Shown here piece after piece: positions 1 through 8,468 of a stretch of 64,000 bases of DNA. Where the stretch lies: assembly GCF_003148885.1 (NCBI RefSeq), contig NZ_QGHD01000009.1, forward strand, positions 31,937-95,936, written 5' to 3'. The notes under the pieces were generated by a model. That model made no database searches. It saw nothing but the letters and a program-made list of their open reading frames with translations, and had not been told where the DNA came from. This DNA comes from Hallerella porci (GTDB lineage Bacteria; Fibrobacterota; Fibrobacteria; Fibrobacterales; Fibrobacteraceae). Positions within the stretch are counted from its first letter, which is position 1. The number at the start of each line of letters is the position of its first letter. The position numbers and the translations under genes are program-made.

Positions 1-480
1 GACAAGACGAAATTCGGGGCGTTCGCGGAGAACGCTTTTAAAAATGCCGAGCAAAATATCGATGTTTAACGAACGTTCGTGCGCTTCGTCAATCATAATC
101 GCCGAATACATTTTAAAAAGACGATCGCGGCGAAATTCTTGCAGCAAAATGCCGTCGGTCATCACTTTAATCGGCGCATCTTTTGAACCTTCTTCTAAAA
201 ATCGAATTCGCGTTGAAACGAGATTTTCGTTTTTCAATTCTTCGCGCAAACGGTCGGCAATTGACATCGCCGCAAGTCTTCTTGGTTCGGTAACGCCTAA
301 GCGTCCTTTTTCGGCGAGGCCGCTTTCTAAAAGAAATTTCGGCACTTGCGTGGATTTGCCCGAGCCTGTATCCGCTTTGACAATTACCACTTGATGCGAT
401 TTTAAAAGTTCTAAAAATTCTTCGCGTTTTTTGACAACCGGAAGATCGGGATATTCAATTTTTTGCGGTAAATTTTCCAT
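1..480 (-). CDS. hrpA: HrpA-type DEAH-box ATP-dependent RNA helicase (N-terminal 160 aa, runs off window)
   Basis: I translated this on the minus strand from the ATG at 480; the gene continues past base 1. Seen: Walker A ADTGSGKST at residues 36-44, motif Ia TEPRRLAAMS around 64-73, and DEAH at 131-134 followed by ERSLNIDILL. This order and spacing is that of the first RecA-like domain of HrpA/HrpB DEAH helicases, which unwind RNA or remodel ribonucleoproteins in the cytoplasm. HrpA and HrpB cannot be separated without the C-terminus. The start ATG shares one base with the stop of the upstream zinc-ribbon gene (TAATG), so translation is probably coupled. Confidence 0.85.
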   Translation of the reverse strand, partial: MENLPQKIEYPDLPVVKKREEFLELLKSHQVVIVKADTGSGKSTQVPKFLLESGLAEKGRLGVTEPRRLAAMSIADRLREELKNENLVSTRIRFLEEGSKDAPIKVMTDGILLQEFRRDRLFKMYSAIMIDEAHERSLNIDILLGIFKSVLRERPEFRLV

Positions 481-875
481 TATAATTTATCGATGAAATC
501 CGAAACGTCTACGCAATTATCCAATTCCTTTCGCAATTTATCGACTTCTTCTTGCGAAATTTTTCCCGTATGGCTTTGGGCTTTTTCATCGGTATTTTTC
601 TTCGCTTCTTCGCGCGCTAACGCTTTTTCGAGAAGAGGCGTTACGACATCTTGATGCGTTTCAACGCTTTCGCGCAGAGCGTCGACGACTCGCGCTAACT
701 TTTGCCGCAGCCCGCGAAATTCTTCTCGGTCAAGTTCAAAAACTTCTCCATCCATCATCATTAACGGGGATTTGCAATGTCCGCAAACGCAGAGGACAAG
801 CGAACTCTTTTTCCCGCGGAGAGTTACTTCCATTTCATTGCCGCAGCAAGGGCATTTAATATGCAATTCTTCCAT
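480..875 (-). CDS. Small zinc-ribbon protein of unknown function
   Basis: 131 aa. The N-terminus carries two CxxC knuckles, C8-x2-C11 and C31-x2-C34, about 20 residues apart, as in a zinc ribbon. The remainder is charged and probably helical (residues 48-131, rich in E, K and R). No signal peptide or membrane segment is seen, so it is likely cytoplasmic. Its stop overlaps the start of the HrpA-type helicase gene by one base, so the two are probably expressed together. A nucleic-acid-related role beside the helicase is inference only, and I do not recognise the family. Confidence 0.7.
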   Translation of the reverse strand: MEELHIKCPCCGNEMEVTLRGKKSSLVLCVCGHCKSPLMMMDGEVFELDREEFRGLRQKLARVVDALRESVETHQDVVTPLLEKALAREEAKKNTDEKAQSHTGKISQEEVDKLRKELDNCVDVSDFIDKL

Positions 876-959
876 ATCTTTAAAATAGAAACTTCAACAA
901 CTCTTCGTCTATTTTTTGATTTGCAAAAAGAGAAATGAAAATTATCGCCCGATAAAAGC

Positions 960-984
960 AAAAGCCCCGCTGCGCGGGGCTTTT
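960..984 (-). terminator. Rho-independent terminator after the DUF3332 gene
   Basis: Perfect 11-bp stem (AAAAGCCCCGC / GCGGGGCTTTT) with a 3-nt loop, 20 bases beyond the stop of the leftward DUF3332 gene. On the minus strand the stem runs into TTTTGCTTTT. The symmetric A and T runs would also let it act for transcripts arriving from the left. Confidence 0.8.
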
Positions 985-1004
985 GAAATTCGCTTAGACG
1001 AAAA

Positions 1005-1439
1005 TTACTTCACATCGTATTGAGCAACGACTTCGCCGTTTGCATCGAGAGCGCGGATCACGTCTGCATCGCGTTCGAGCTTGAGGTTAGCCTTGTTGCC
1101 TTGAGCGTCGGTGATTTCCATCGAGAGAGAACCGTCAGCGTTCTTCACTGCTGCAACTTGGTTACCCTGAGCGTCCTTTTCATAATAGGTATCGCCCGAA
1201 GCGACCGGATTCGAACCCGACCAGAATTCCACCGTGTTGAGCACTAAGCCATCGATAAGGCCTGCGCAAATCGGGTAAACCGGGATAATCCACATGAGGA
1301 AGTGAACGCAAGAATTGAGCCACTTGTTGCCAAGTGTTCCGTTCCATTTGTAGAGCTTCGTTGTGAGACCATAGCTACCATAGCAAGCAGTAAAAGTGAA
1401 TGCTGCGGCAAGACCGAGAGCAATGAGACCTTTTTTCAT
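1005..1439 (-). CDS. DUF3332-type lipoprotein
   Basis: 144 aa from the ATG at 1439. This start is preferred over the longer frame from 1469 because an AGGAG motif lies 8 bases upstream and a signal peptide begins directly at MKKGLIALGL. The lipobox FTAC puts the lipidated cysteine at residue 19. The middle holds a W/F-rich stretch (NKWLNSCVHFLMWIIPVYP) and the motif VLNTVEFWSGSNP, which I associate with DUF3332, a family common in Fibrobacter and other Gram-negatives. The C-terminal half is a hydrophilic beta-type domain. Function is unknown; it is probably envelope-anchored. It has its own terminator downstream and a 278-bp divergent intergenic region upstream. Confidence 0.75.
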   Translation of the reverse strand: MKKGLIALGLAAAFTFTACYGSYGLTTKLYKWNGTLGNKWLNSCVHFLMWIIPVYPICAGLIDGLVLNTVEFWSGSNPVASGDTYYEKDAQGNQVAAVKNADGSLSMEITDAQGNKANLKLERDADVIRALDANGEVVAQYDVK

Positions 1440-1717
1440 TTTGAACTCCTTGAAGTAGGTTTCCGCCAAAAAAGTTAAAAAAAAAAGATTTTTTCGGAAT
1501 ATTCCAATTTGTTAAATCTTAGTTTTCTTCTTTTTTTGTGAGAAACGTCACATTGCACTTTTAATTTTGCAAACAAATTAAAAGTTTTTTCACAAATATT
1601 TTACTTTACAATAAAAACGCCCTTTTTGCGGATTTTACATATAAATTTTACAGAAAGGTGTTTATCCGCATGAATTTACGTGCAGATAAGGAATGTTATT
1701 TTTAGGAGTTTGTTGGG

Positions 1718-3253
1718 ATGTTCCTTCGTTTAATGACTCGCACTCTCGCAGCTGTTTCTCTCGCTGCAGGGATGCTTTCGGCTGCTGCCCCGCTCGAAGT
1801 TTGGATTATGCCAAACGGCGCAAATCCGCAGGGTATGCTCGAACAGAGACTTTCTCTTTTCGAAAAAGAAACCGGACTCAAAACCAAAGTCGTCGTCTTG
1901 GATTGGGGCGAAGCGTGGAGTGCGATTACTCGCGCCCTCGAAGGAAAAACCGAAGCGCCTGCAGTTCTTCAATTAGGTACAACTTGGGTTTCTTATTTTG
2001 CTTCGCGCGGTGAACTGGCGAAACTCGATCCATATTTGAATGAAATTAAACCCGACCGTTTCGTTAACGTCAGTTGGAATACAACGGGAACCGACGGCGA
2101 TTCTTCGGTTTATTCTATTCCTTGGTTTATCGATGCTCGCGCTCTTCTTGCGAACAAAACTATTTTGGAACAAGTGGGAATTACCGCAAACGATGTTTCT
2201 ACTTACGAAGGATTTGCAAAAGCATTGCGTAAAATCAATGACGCAAAAATTCAGCGGAAAGATGGTTTTCAAGTCAAATCTTACGCATTCCCCGGAAAGA
2301 GCGACTGGAATATTCCGCATAATTTTGCACCGTGGGTTTGGTCTGCCGGCGGATCTTTTGTCCGCAAAGATGAAAAAGGCGTATGGCATTCGAATTTGAT
2401 GGATCCGCAGACGATTACGGGCATCGCATCGTATTTGAATTTCGTCTTGGATTCTCTCGTCGATAAGACGAGCCTCCGCGATAATACTGCGCAAGTGGTG
2501 CAGCATTTTAACAGCGGGGAAGTCGCTTTCATTTTGAACACGACCGAACTTGTCATGCAAACGCGTCACGAAGCTGCCGAAGGCGGCCTTGCGGCTTCTC
2601 AAATCAATACCGATGGCATTGAACTCATGCAAGTTCCCGCGGGCAATGCGGGGAGCGTCTGCTTTATCGGTGGAAGCAACCTTTCGATTCCAAAATCCAA
2701 AGCGAATGACCCGAATGCGGCAAAGCTTCTCAAATTCTTAATCCGCAACGATAATTTGGACGCTTATACAAAGCAAATCGGATTTCTCCCGCCGGTGAAA
2801 GAAGTTCTCCAAAATTGGGCGCAGGATTCGTCGTATAAAATTCTCATCAAGCTTTTGGAAAATGGACAGAACTATCCGAACATTCCCGAATGGACGCTTA
2901 TCGAAGGTTCTCTCGTGAGCCTCTTCAGCGACATTTGGAGTATGCTCGATATTGGCGGTCTCTATTCCGATGAAGCGGTCTACAGCACTCTTTTGACTTA
3001 CAACCAAAAAATTAACGACATTCTTCACGCACCGACCGAAAGTACACCGCCGATGCGCTTGGAAGAGTTCTTAAAAATTTGGAAAAAGGCGACGACGATT
3101 TCGGGCATTTCTTCGGCAGCAGGCGAAAGTTCTAGCGCTGGCGTCGATGAAGAATCCGCATCTTCTGCGAAAATCGGACTTTCGATTTTCATTTTCCTCT
3201 TGGCCGTATTCTCGGGCTTTATCGTCACCTATATGCGGAAGAGAAAACAGTAA
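1718..3253 (+). CDS. Extracellular solute-binding protein (family 1) with a C-terminal membrane anchor
   Basis: 511 aa. A signal peptide (about residues 1-24) is followed by a family-1 ABC-type binding-protein fold: LEVWIMPNGANPQG at the mature start, then an EKETGLKTKVVVLDWGEAW segment and a GSNLSIPKSKAND segment. This resembles the MalE/UgpB class that binds sugars. Unlike a normal binding protein it ends in a hydrophobic helix (about 485-505) followed by RKRKQ, so it should stay anchored in the inner membrane facing the periplasm. A Ser/Ala/Glu-rich linker precedes the anchor. No permease or ATPase genes are adjacent; the next gene, 21 bases on, is a diguanylate cyclase. AGGAG lies 10 bases before the ATG. 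A sensory rather than transport role is inferred. Confidence 0.8.
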   Translation: MFLRLMTRTLAAVSLAAGMLSAAAPLEVWIMPNGANPQGMLEQRLSLFEKETGLKTKVVVLDWGEAWSAITRALEGKTEAPAVLQLGTTWVSYFASRGELAKLDPYLNEIKPDRFVNVSWNTTGTDGDSSVYSIPWFIDARALLANKTILEQVGITANDVSTYEGFAKALRKINDAKIQRKDGFQVKSYAFPGKSDWNIPHNFAPWVWSAGGSFVRKDEKGVWHSNLMDPQTITGIASYLNFVLDSLVDKTSLRDNTAQVVQHFNSGEVAFILNTTELVMQTRHEAAEGGLAASQINTDGIELMQVPAGNAGSVCFIGGSNLSIPKSKANDPNAAKLLKFLIRNDNLDAYTKQIGFLPPVKEVLQNWAQDSSYKILIKLLENGQNYPNIPEWTLIEGSLVSLFSDIWSMLDIGGLYSDEAVYSTLLTYNQKINDILHAPTESTPPMRLEEFLKIWKKATTISGISSAAGESSSAGVDEESASSAKIGLSIFIFLLAVFSGFIVTYMRKRKQ

Positions 3254-3274
3254 TCTCGTCCCCAAAGGATTTTT

Positions 3275-5053
3275 ATGACTAAGCAGAAGGAAACTCTTTC
3301 TGGCGAAATTCACAGCCATATTCCGATCATTCATACGATCGCATTTCGGAGTATGGTCGTTTTTGCTGCGGTGTTTTTCCTCACTCTCGCAGTCGGTGGA
3401 ATTTTCCTCATCTCTTCGCAGATGAAAAATTTCCAAGAAACGGCGAGCAAAGAAAAGAAGCAAGCGACTGAGCAAGCGATGGGACTTATCAAAGTGCAAT
3501 GCAGCACTTTCTTAAATCGTTTAACATTACTGGCGACGACGCCGTTCATCGAAAACCAAGACCCTGAAGAATCGAGCCGCTTCTTAAAAGGCTATAATGT
3601 TGCGCCGCTTTTTATCCCCGGTGAATACGTCGCCCTTTATAATGCGAAGCACGAAAAAGTGAGCGATAATTCGATGGTGGGAATTGCGCAACTCAATTCC
3701 TCGTACCAAGAATTAAAAAATTTCAAAGCGGTGGAACCGCAGAATCCGTATATTTCGCCGCTCTTCTGGGAACAGCACACGCCGAAGAAAATTATGGCGG
3801 TTCTCGTTGAAAATCGGGCGAAATCCGACGGCTATTTGGCGGCTTCATTTTCCATTCGCCGACTTTGGGAAGTTTTTGAAAATAATTCCATCGGTAAAGA
3901 AGGATTTTTCGTCATCGTCGATGAAAGCAATGTCATCGTTTATCATCCGAATTTACGCGAATGGGTGAACGGAACGAAAAAGGCGCAAGATTTAGGACTT
4001 AAAAATTTTAATGCGAGAACTTTCAAACCGACTCAAGATTTTTACACTCTTTCCGACGGCAAAGAATATTTGTTGAATTATGTCTATGATCCGCGGATTA
4101 AACTCGGCGTTCTCGCTTTGCAGCCAAAGAGCGAAGTCATGGCGCCCGCCCAAGCGTTCTTGCAACTTTTCCTCTACATCGGAATCATCTTCCTCATCGC
4201 TCTTCTCGGAATTACGCTTTGGCTCTTCTTTAGCATTGAAAAACCGCTGCAAGGTTTGATCAATAAAATGCTCATTATCGCGAGCGGAAACTACGAAGAA
4301 TCGAGCGGTATTTCGGGAAACAAGCAAAACGAAATTCACGTTCTCGCTCACGTATTCGACCGGATGCGTTTAACGATTCGCGAAAAAATGCACGATCTTG
4401 CAGAACATCAAGCGCATTTGGAACAAGAAGTGTTTAAGCGGACCGAAGAATTGGCGAAGATTAATAACACGTTGAAGATGATTTCTCGGACCGATGAATT
4501 GACGCAGTTGCCGAATCGCCGCGAAATCCGCGAAAAAATTAGTTACGAAGCATCGCGTTACGAACGCACGAAACGCAAATTCTCGTTCCTCTTTGTGGAT
4601 ATTGATAAATTCAAAGATTTCAACGATAAATTCGGACATGTTTGCGGTGACTTGGTTTTGAAAACGGTGGCAGAAACCCTCCGCGATCAAATGCGCAAGC
4701 AAGATGTCGTCGCACGTTGGGGCGGTGAAGAATTCTTGGTGCTTCTCCCGGAAACGGCTATCGGCGGCGCAACTCTCGTCGGAGAACGCGTTCGCAAGAG
4801 CATTGAAAATCGCAATGTGGAATTCGGCGGACAACAGCAGCATGTGACGATTACCGTCGGCGTTGCAGAATACGATGAGCGCTTAGGAATGGATCACAGC
4901 ATCAACTTGGCGGATAAGGCGCTTTACAGTGGAAAGCAAACCGGCCGCAATAAAGTCGTCGTTTTCCATCCCGAAGATATTTCTGAAGAAGATATTAAGG
5001 CGGCGCAAGAAGAACTCAAATATGCGAAAAGCAATGAAACGCATCCGCAATAA
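3275..5053 (+). CDS. Cache-HAMP-GGDEF diguanylate cyclase
   Basis: 592 aa. Order: cytoplasmic N-terminus, TM1 (about 25-47), a periplasmic Cache-like sensor containing EGFFVIVDESNVIVYHP, TM2 (about 293-318), a HAMP segment (about 318-372), a helical linker, then GGDEF (about 402-575). The active-site loop reads RWGGEEF, and an inhibitory RxxD site (RKQD) sits five residues before it. The metal-binding region FVDIDKFKDFNDKFGH is intact. It should therefore make c-di-GMP from two GTP and be product-inhibited. It lies 21 bases after the anchored binding protein, with a terminator after it, so the two form a two-gene transcription unit. Confidence 0.92.
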   Translation: MTKQKETLSGEIHSHIPIIHTIAFRSMVVFAAVFFLTLAVGGIFLISSQMKNFQETASKEKKQATEQAMGLIKVQCSTFLNRLTLLATTPFIENQDPEESSRFLKGYNVAPLFIPGEYVALYNAKHEKVSDNSMVGIAQLNSSYQELKNFKAVEPQNPYISPLFWEQHTPKKIMAVLVENRAKSDGYLAASFSIRRLWEVFENNSIGKEGFFVIVDESNVIVYHPNLREWVNGTKKAQDLGLKNFNARTFKPTQDFYTLSDGKEYLLNYVYDPRIKLGVLALQPKSEVMAPAQAFLQLFLYIGIIFLIALLGITLWLFFSIEKPLQGLINKMLIIASGNYEESSGISGNKQNEIHVLAHVFDRMRLTIREKMHDLAEHQAHLEQEVFKRTEELAKINNTLKMISRTDELTQLPNRREIREKISYEASRYERTKRKFSFLFVDIDKFKDFNDKFGHVCGDLVLKTVAETLRDQMRKQDVVARWGGEEFLVLLPETAIGGATLVGERVRKSIENRNVEFGGQQQHVTITVGVAEYDERLGMDHSINLADKALYSGKQTGRNKVVVFHPEDISEEDIKAAQEELKYAKSNETHPQ

Positions 5054-5097
5054 TTTCTGCGATTGGTAAAATTCTCTGCTTTTTGAAAAATCAATTT

Positions 5098-5120
5098 CCC
5101 CACCCGCGTCGCGGGTGGGG
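5098..5120. terminator. Strong GC hairpin terminator
   Basis: Perfect 10-bp stem (CCCCACCCGC / GCGGGTGGGG) with a 3-nt loop, 44 bases after the diguanylate cyclase stop. The T tract is poor (TTGCTGTTT), so efficiency is uncertain. Confidence 0.7.
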
Positions 5121-5368
5121 TTGCTGTTTATAGTCTGCGATAAAATAAAATGATCAGCGGCAAAAGTAACTTGGCAAATATAAAAAGCAAATTTCTTGCG
5201 AGGATAGATTTAAAATTGTTGAGATGAAACGGAAAATTTTTAGAAATAAAATCAAGAAATTTTGAAATCAAACTGCGACATTTTTTGAAAATGAAGTCGT
5301 AAAAAATCGCGGTCGTGAAATGGCAAATGCAGAAAAATTCAAATCGCAATAGCGCAGACATTTACAGC
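5121..5368. other. AT-rich intergenic stretch without a supported gene
   Basis: This lies between two terminator hairpins. The only open frame (minus strand from 5361) begins directly beyond the terminator of the neighbouring leftward genes, has no ribosome binding site and encodes a low-complexity F/I/L/K-rich peptide. I see no gene here. Confidence 0.6.
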
Positions 5369-5395
5369 AAAAGCGCGCTCGAAGAGCGCGCTTTT
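5369..5395 (-). terminator. Rho-independent terminator after the tandem paralog pair
   Basis: Perfect 12-bp stem (AAAAGCGCGCTC / GAGCGCGCTTTT) with a GAA loop, located 25 bases beyond the stop of the leftward gene ending at 5421. Confidence 0.8.
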
Positions 5396-5420
5396 CCATT
5401 TTACTTGGCGAATAATTTTC

Positions 5421-5888
5421 TTATTCTTCCATTTCGTCTTCGGCAGTTTCCGGTTCCAAAGCTTTTGCTTTGCCGAGAAGAGCGTTGACGTTAATGCCTT
5501 GTAATTTATTTGCTTTATCAAATGCGGCGACGATGTAATAATCGCTGTTCCACGAAACCGTGCGCAATTTGCCGTTTCCATCGGGTGTGCCCGAGACTTT
5601 GCTCGAAAAGACCGAAGCATTTACCATGCGCTTTTCAATCGTCGCAAATTCCTTCGATGTTTTCGCTTGCTGATTTGCGGTGCACGCTAAATTCCAAAGA
5701 ATTGCATTATTTTCAATCACCGAATTTTGACCATCGACGATATTCACCGCGTTCTTATAATAGGCTTCTGTTTTCTTTTGATAAGCTTCCGAAGCCTGCG
5801 AAACATAAGCGCCCTTTTGCATAAAGAGAAGTCCGAAAATCGCAAGATTGAGCGCGAGAGAAGCGATCATAATATATTTGAGTTTCAT
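5421..5888 (-). CDS. Membrane-anchored hypothetical protein, paralog of its upstream neighbour
   Basis: 155 aa. One N-terminal membrane helix (about residues 5-23) is followed by an extracytoplasmic region. It shares layout and motifs with the 155-aa product just upstream: the juxtamembrane KGAYVSQASEAYQKKTEAY matches KNGYKDQAQEAYKVSTKTY, both continue VxxAQN/VDGQN, then an ALW/ILW motif, and both end in a short beta-type domain. I do not recognise the family. The upstream stop codon sits within the ribosome binding site TAAGGAGG of this gene, so the pair is certainly one operon. The C-terminus is acidic. Confidence 0.75.
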   Translation of the reverse strand: MKLKYIMIASLALNLAIFGLLFMQKGAYVSQASEAYQKKTEAYYKNAVNIVDGQNSVIENNAILWNLACTANQQAKTSKEFATIEKRMVNASVFSSKVSGTPDGNGKLRTVSWNSDYYIVAAFDKANKLQGINVNALLGKAKALEPETAEDEMEE

Positions 5889-5897
5889 AAATCCTCC

Positions 5898-6365
5898 TTA
5901 CTGAGCCTGGAAATTAAAGGGAGCCGGCTTGGAAACCGAGAATGTTGCTGCGGGAGAAATCGAAGCGAGCGCTTTATAATCGACGCTTACAAATTTTCCG
6001 TTTTTGAAGGTGAACTTCACTGCGCAATCGGCGCCGCACGATAAAGTCGTTTCGTTGCCCGTTGTTTGCGGATTCAAAAGCTTGTCGGCATCGAGTTCGG
6101 CGACGCGGGCATTAAATGCAGCCTGCGACAAATTCTGCGCAGTCGTTTCGAAAATAATTTGCCAAAGGGCGTTTCCTGTTTTGATGAAGGTATTTTGCGC
6201 ATTGACAACGCTCGCCACTTGATCGGTGTATGTTTTGGTTGAAACTTTGTAGGCTTCTTGCGCTTGGTCTTTGTAACCGTTTTTGAGCACAAGCATAATG
6301 ACAATCAAAGCGATGTTGACAGCAACTGAAACTGCCAGAATGAGTTTCATCTTCTTTGGATCCAT
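5898..6365 (-). CDS. Membrane-anchored hypothetical protein, first of a tandem paralog pair
   Basis: 155 aa. One N-terminal helix (about residues 7-27) and a periplasmic domain. A cysteine pair (CGADC) lies in the C-terminal half and is absent from the paralog, where single cysteines are elsewhere. The ATG at 6365 has GGAG 11 bases upstream; an internal ATG five codons on is possible. It is divergent from the gene starting at 6439, with a 73-bp shared promoter region. Function unknown. The two genes look like an old duplication. Confidence 0.75.
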   Translation of the reverse strand: MDPKKMKLILAVSVAVNIALIVIMLVLKNGYKDQAQEAYKVSTKTYTDQVASVVNAQNTFIKTGNALWQIIFETTAQNLSQAAFNARVAELDADKLLNPQTTGNETTLSCGADCAVKFTFKNGKFVSVDYKALASISPAATFSVSKPAPFNFQAQ

Positions 6366-6438
6366 ACGAAATAATTCTCCTAAATGTGGGAATGATAGCT
6401 ATAATGTATATTTTCACGAAAAGAGAAAGGGTAAAAAA

Positions 6439-6948
6439 ATGCAAAAAAATCTCTCGGAAGCGGTTTTTGAAAACCTGAAAGAACTTCTCAAAGCGAAAAA
6501 CGCCGCCCACGAGTCGATGTTTAAATTCAGTTGGAAAAAATTGTGGCCGTTTAACCTCATTTGGCCGCAGGTCGATTACATTCGCATTCAGCGTTTTATG
6601 GGCGAAGTGAAAGAACAAGCGCTTTCCCAGAAAAAATTTATTCAAAGCAATCGCGGACAAGCGACTTCCGATGAAATAGAGTTTTTAAATGCAGTCCCCG
6701 CTTACGTCGAAGCGTTAGCCGTTTCTTGTGAAAAATTAGCGCGCGTCGCCGAATTTAAACAAGGCATTTTGGAAAAAACGCAGAAACGCGATGTTTTTGC
6801 GTTTAACAATATCCTCAAAGATTACGAAACCGCACAAGCAGAGCTCACGCGCGCGGGCGCATTCGTGCAAGTGGCTTGGGGAAAACTCAATTTGAAAAAC
6901 GCTGCAGAAAAATCCGAAGCAAATTCCAACGCCAGCGCAGCCGATTAA
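6439..6948 (+). CDS. Hypothetical helical protein
   Basis: 169 aa from the ATG at 6439, where GAGAAAGGG precedes the start; the longer open frame from 6283 would run through the divergent promoter and the neighbouring gene. The sequence is helical and charged, with one aromatic patch (KKLWPFNLIWPQVDYIRIQ) that could touch a membrane, and an Ala/Ser/Asn/Glu-rich tail. No domain recognised. Its last 62 bases overlap the 3' end of the convergent glycosyltransferase gene, which is unusual but both frames look coding. Confidence 0.65.
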   Translation: MQKNLSEAVFENLKELLKAKNAAHESMFKFSWKKLWPFNLIWPQVDYIRIQRFMGEVKEQALSQKKFIQSNRGQATSDEIEFLNAVPAYVEALAVSCEKLARVAEFKQGILEKTQKRDVFAFNNILKDYETAQAELTRAGAFVQVAWGKLNLKNAAEKSEANSNASAAD

Positions 6949-7597
6949 AAAAATTCGCTTTTTTATGATTCAATAAATCGGTTGCAGTTTCTGCATGGCG
7001 ACGATAACAAAGCAACGGTTCGTTTACAAAGCGGACCTTTTTTGATTTTTCAGCGATGAGTCCGAGCCATTGATCGTGCATTGGAAGCGACTTGGGGAAG
7101 GGAAGTGCTCGAAGAAGCAGCTCGCGGCGAAATGCTATACAGCAGCCGGTGAAACTATTTCGCAGCCAATTTTTGAAAATACCATGAACGGGTTTTCGCT
7201 TTTCAAAAATCGTTGTTCCGCATTTCCAATTTCCATTTTTTTCTTGCGTGTAAAAATAGGCATTGTGCAGAACGAGAATGGAATCTTGCAACTCTTGCTT
7301 GCAAACGGAAACTTTTTGCGGAAGCCATACATCGTCTTGGTCCGCTAAGAAAATCAAATCGCCTTTGGCTTGAAGAAGTGCGCGTTCTAAATTGTAAATC
7401 GGTCCGAGATGCGATTCGCATTGAATCAAATGAATTCGCGCATCCGAAAAATTTTGAATGAGAGAAATAGTCGCATCGGTAGAACCATCGTCTGCGATGA
7501 TGACTTCGTCGGTTGCAGCAAGTTGCGAAAGAATACTTTCGAGTTGTTCCCGAAGAAATTTTTCGCCTTGAAATGTAATCATGCAAACCGAAATCAT
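6887..7597 (-). CDS. Family 2 glycosyltransferase
   Basis: 236 aa. GT-A fold of the GT2 family: start MISVCMITFQGEKFLREQL, then DEVIIADDGSTDAT with the nucleotide-sugar DD pair, and LADQDDVWLP containing the metal-binding DxD-type motif. The QDDVW form resembles rhamnosyltransferases and other O-antigen transferases. It adds a sugar to a lipid-linked glycan at the cytoplasmic face. It is the last gene of the leftward polysaccharide operon and starts one base after the stop of the preceding transferase. The specific sugar cannot be told. Confidence 0.88.
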   Translation of the reverse strand: MISVCMITFQGEKFLREQLESILSQLAATDEVIIADDGSTDATISLIQNFSDARIHLIQCESHLGPIYNLERALLQAKGDLIFLADQDDVWLPQKVSVCKQELQDSILVLHNAYFYTQEKNGNWKCGTTIFEKRKPVHGIFKNWLRNSFTGCCIAFRRELLLRALPFPKSLPMHDQWLGLIAEKSKKVRFVNEPLLCYRRHAETATDLLNHKKANFFNRLRWRWNLLRIFLQRFSN

Positions 7598-7598
7598 T

Positions 7599-8468
7599 TT
7601 AATACTTTAAGAAAATTCGCGGGATGAAAAGTTTTGGAAAATGCATCCAAAATGTTTTTGTGCAAGTGGCGAGTTGCGGCAATTTTCGGAGAGCTTCTCG
7701 TTTTTGATTGTAAGCGAGAGAAGAAAACCATCGCGTTTTCCAAAGGGCAACGGCTTGCGAATAAGCGGGATGATTTTTATACTTTTCAATGACCGCGAGA
7801 ATTTGTTTGTAAATGAAATTCAAATTGCGATGCATTGAAGTTTCAAGAATACGATAATAGCAGCAAACCGTGCGAAGCACAGGAATTTTTCCGTAACGAT
7901 ATGAAAGGGCAAGCCAAGCAGGAAAATCTTCGAAACGAAAATTTTCATCGTAATTTCCGACGGCGGCAAATTTTTCTTTGACTATCATTTCGGTGGCGCC
8001 GTGCAATTCTGCTTTTCCCAAAAGAATTTCTTCAAAAGTCGCTTCTTGCGTTTTGGCGTAACGCAGATCAACTGTATCTTCTAAATTTCCATCGCTGCGT
8101 AAATTTTTTACTTGCCCTGCGCATGCTGCGAATTCCGGATGCGTTTCTAAAAATTGACTTTGCGCAGCTAAACGTCCTGGCGCCATCACATCGTCCGAAG
8201 CAAATGTGCAAAAATATTTTCCATGGGCGAGAGTGAGCATTTCGTTTAAGGTTTGCACTAGTCCGCGATTTTCGCGATGCTTATAATAAAAGCCGAATTC
8301 GTGCGAAAGGCGTTCTAAAATTTGCGGAGAATTATCGGTGCTGCCATCATCGATTACAATCAATTCAAAGGCGACACCGGATTGCGAAAGAATAGAGCGC
8401 ACCGCGGCTTCGACAAATGGCGCGTGATTATAACTCGCAAGAAGAACAGAAACTAAAGGTTCTTCCAC
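7599..8468 (-). CDS. Family 2 glycosyltransferase
   Basis: 289 aa from a GTG at 8468. That start is chosen because a perfect GGAGG lies 5 bases upstream and the protein then begins just before the GT2 first strand (PLVSVLLASYNHAPF); the open frame extends to 8507 inside the flippase gene but without a ribosome site. GT2 motifs: FELIVIDDGSTDNSP and FASDDVMAPGR. It overlaps the flippase stop by 16 bases. It is probably an O-antigen or exopolysaccharide glycosyltransferase acting on undecaprenyl-linked intermediates. Confidence 0.88.
   Translation of the reverse strand: MEEPLVSVLLASYNHAPFVEAAVRSILSQSGVAFELIVIDDGSTDNSPQILERLSHEFGFYYKHRENRGLVQTLNEMLTLAHGKYFCTFASDDVMAPGRLAAQSQFLETHPEFAACAGQVKNLRSDGNLEDTVDLRYAKTQEATFEEILLGKAELHGATEMIVKEKFAAVGNYDENFRFEDFPAWLALSYRYGKIPVLRTVCCYYRILETSMHRNLNFIYKQILAVIEKYKNHPAYSQAVALWKTRWFSSLAYNQKREALRKLPQLATCTKTFWMHFPKLFIPRIFLKY

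Noticed and set aside
1646..1717. 11-codon leader peptide before the binding-protein gene
   Set aside because: A short ATG...TAG frame exists but has no ribosome site or codon pattern suggesting attenuation.
5128..5361. 77-aa hydrophobic frame on the minus strand
   Set aside because: Begins just past a terminator, with no ribosome site and low complexity.
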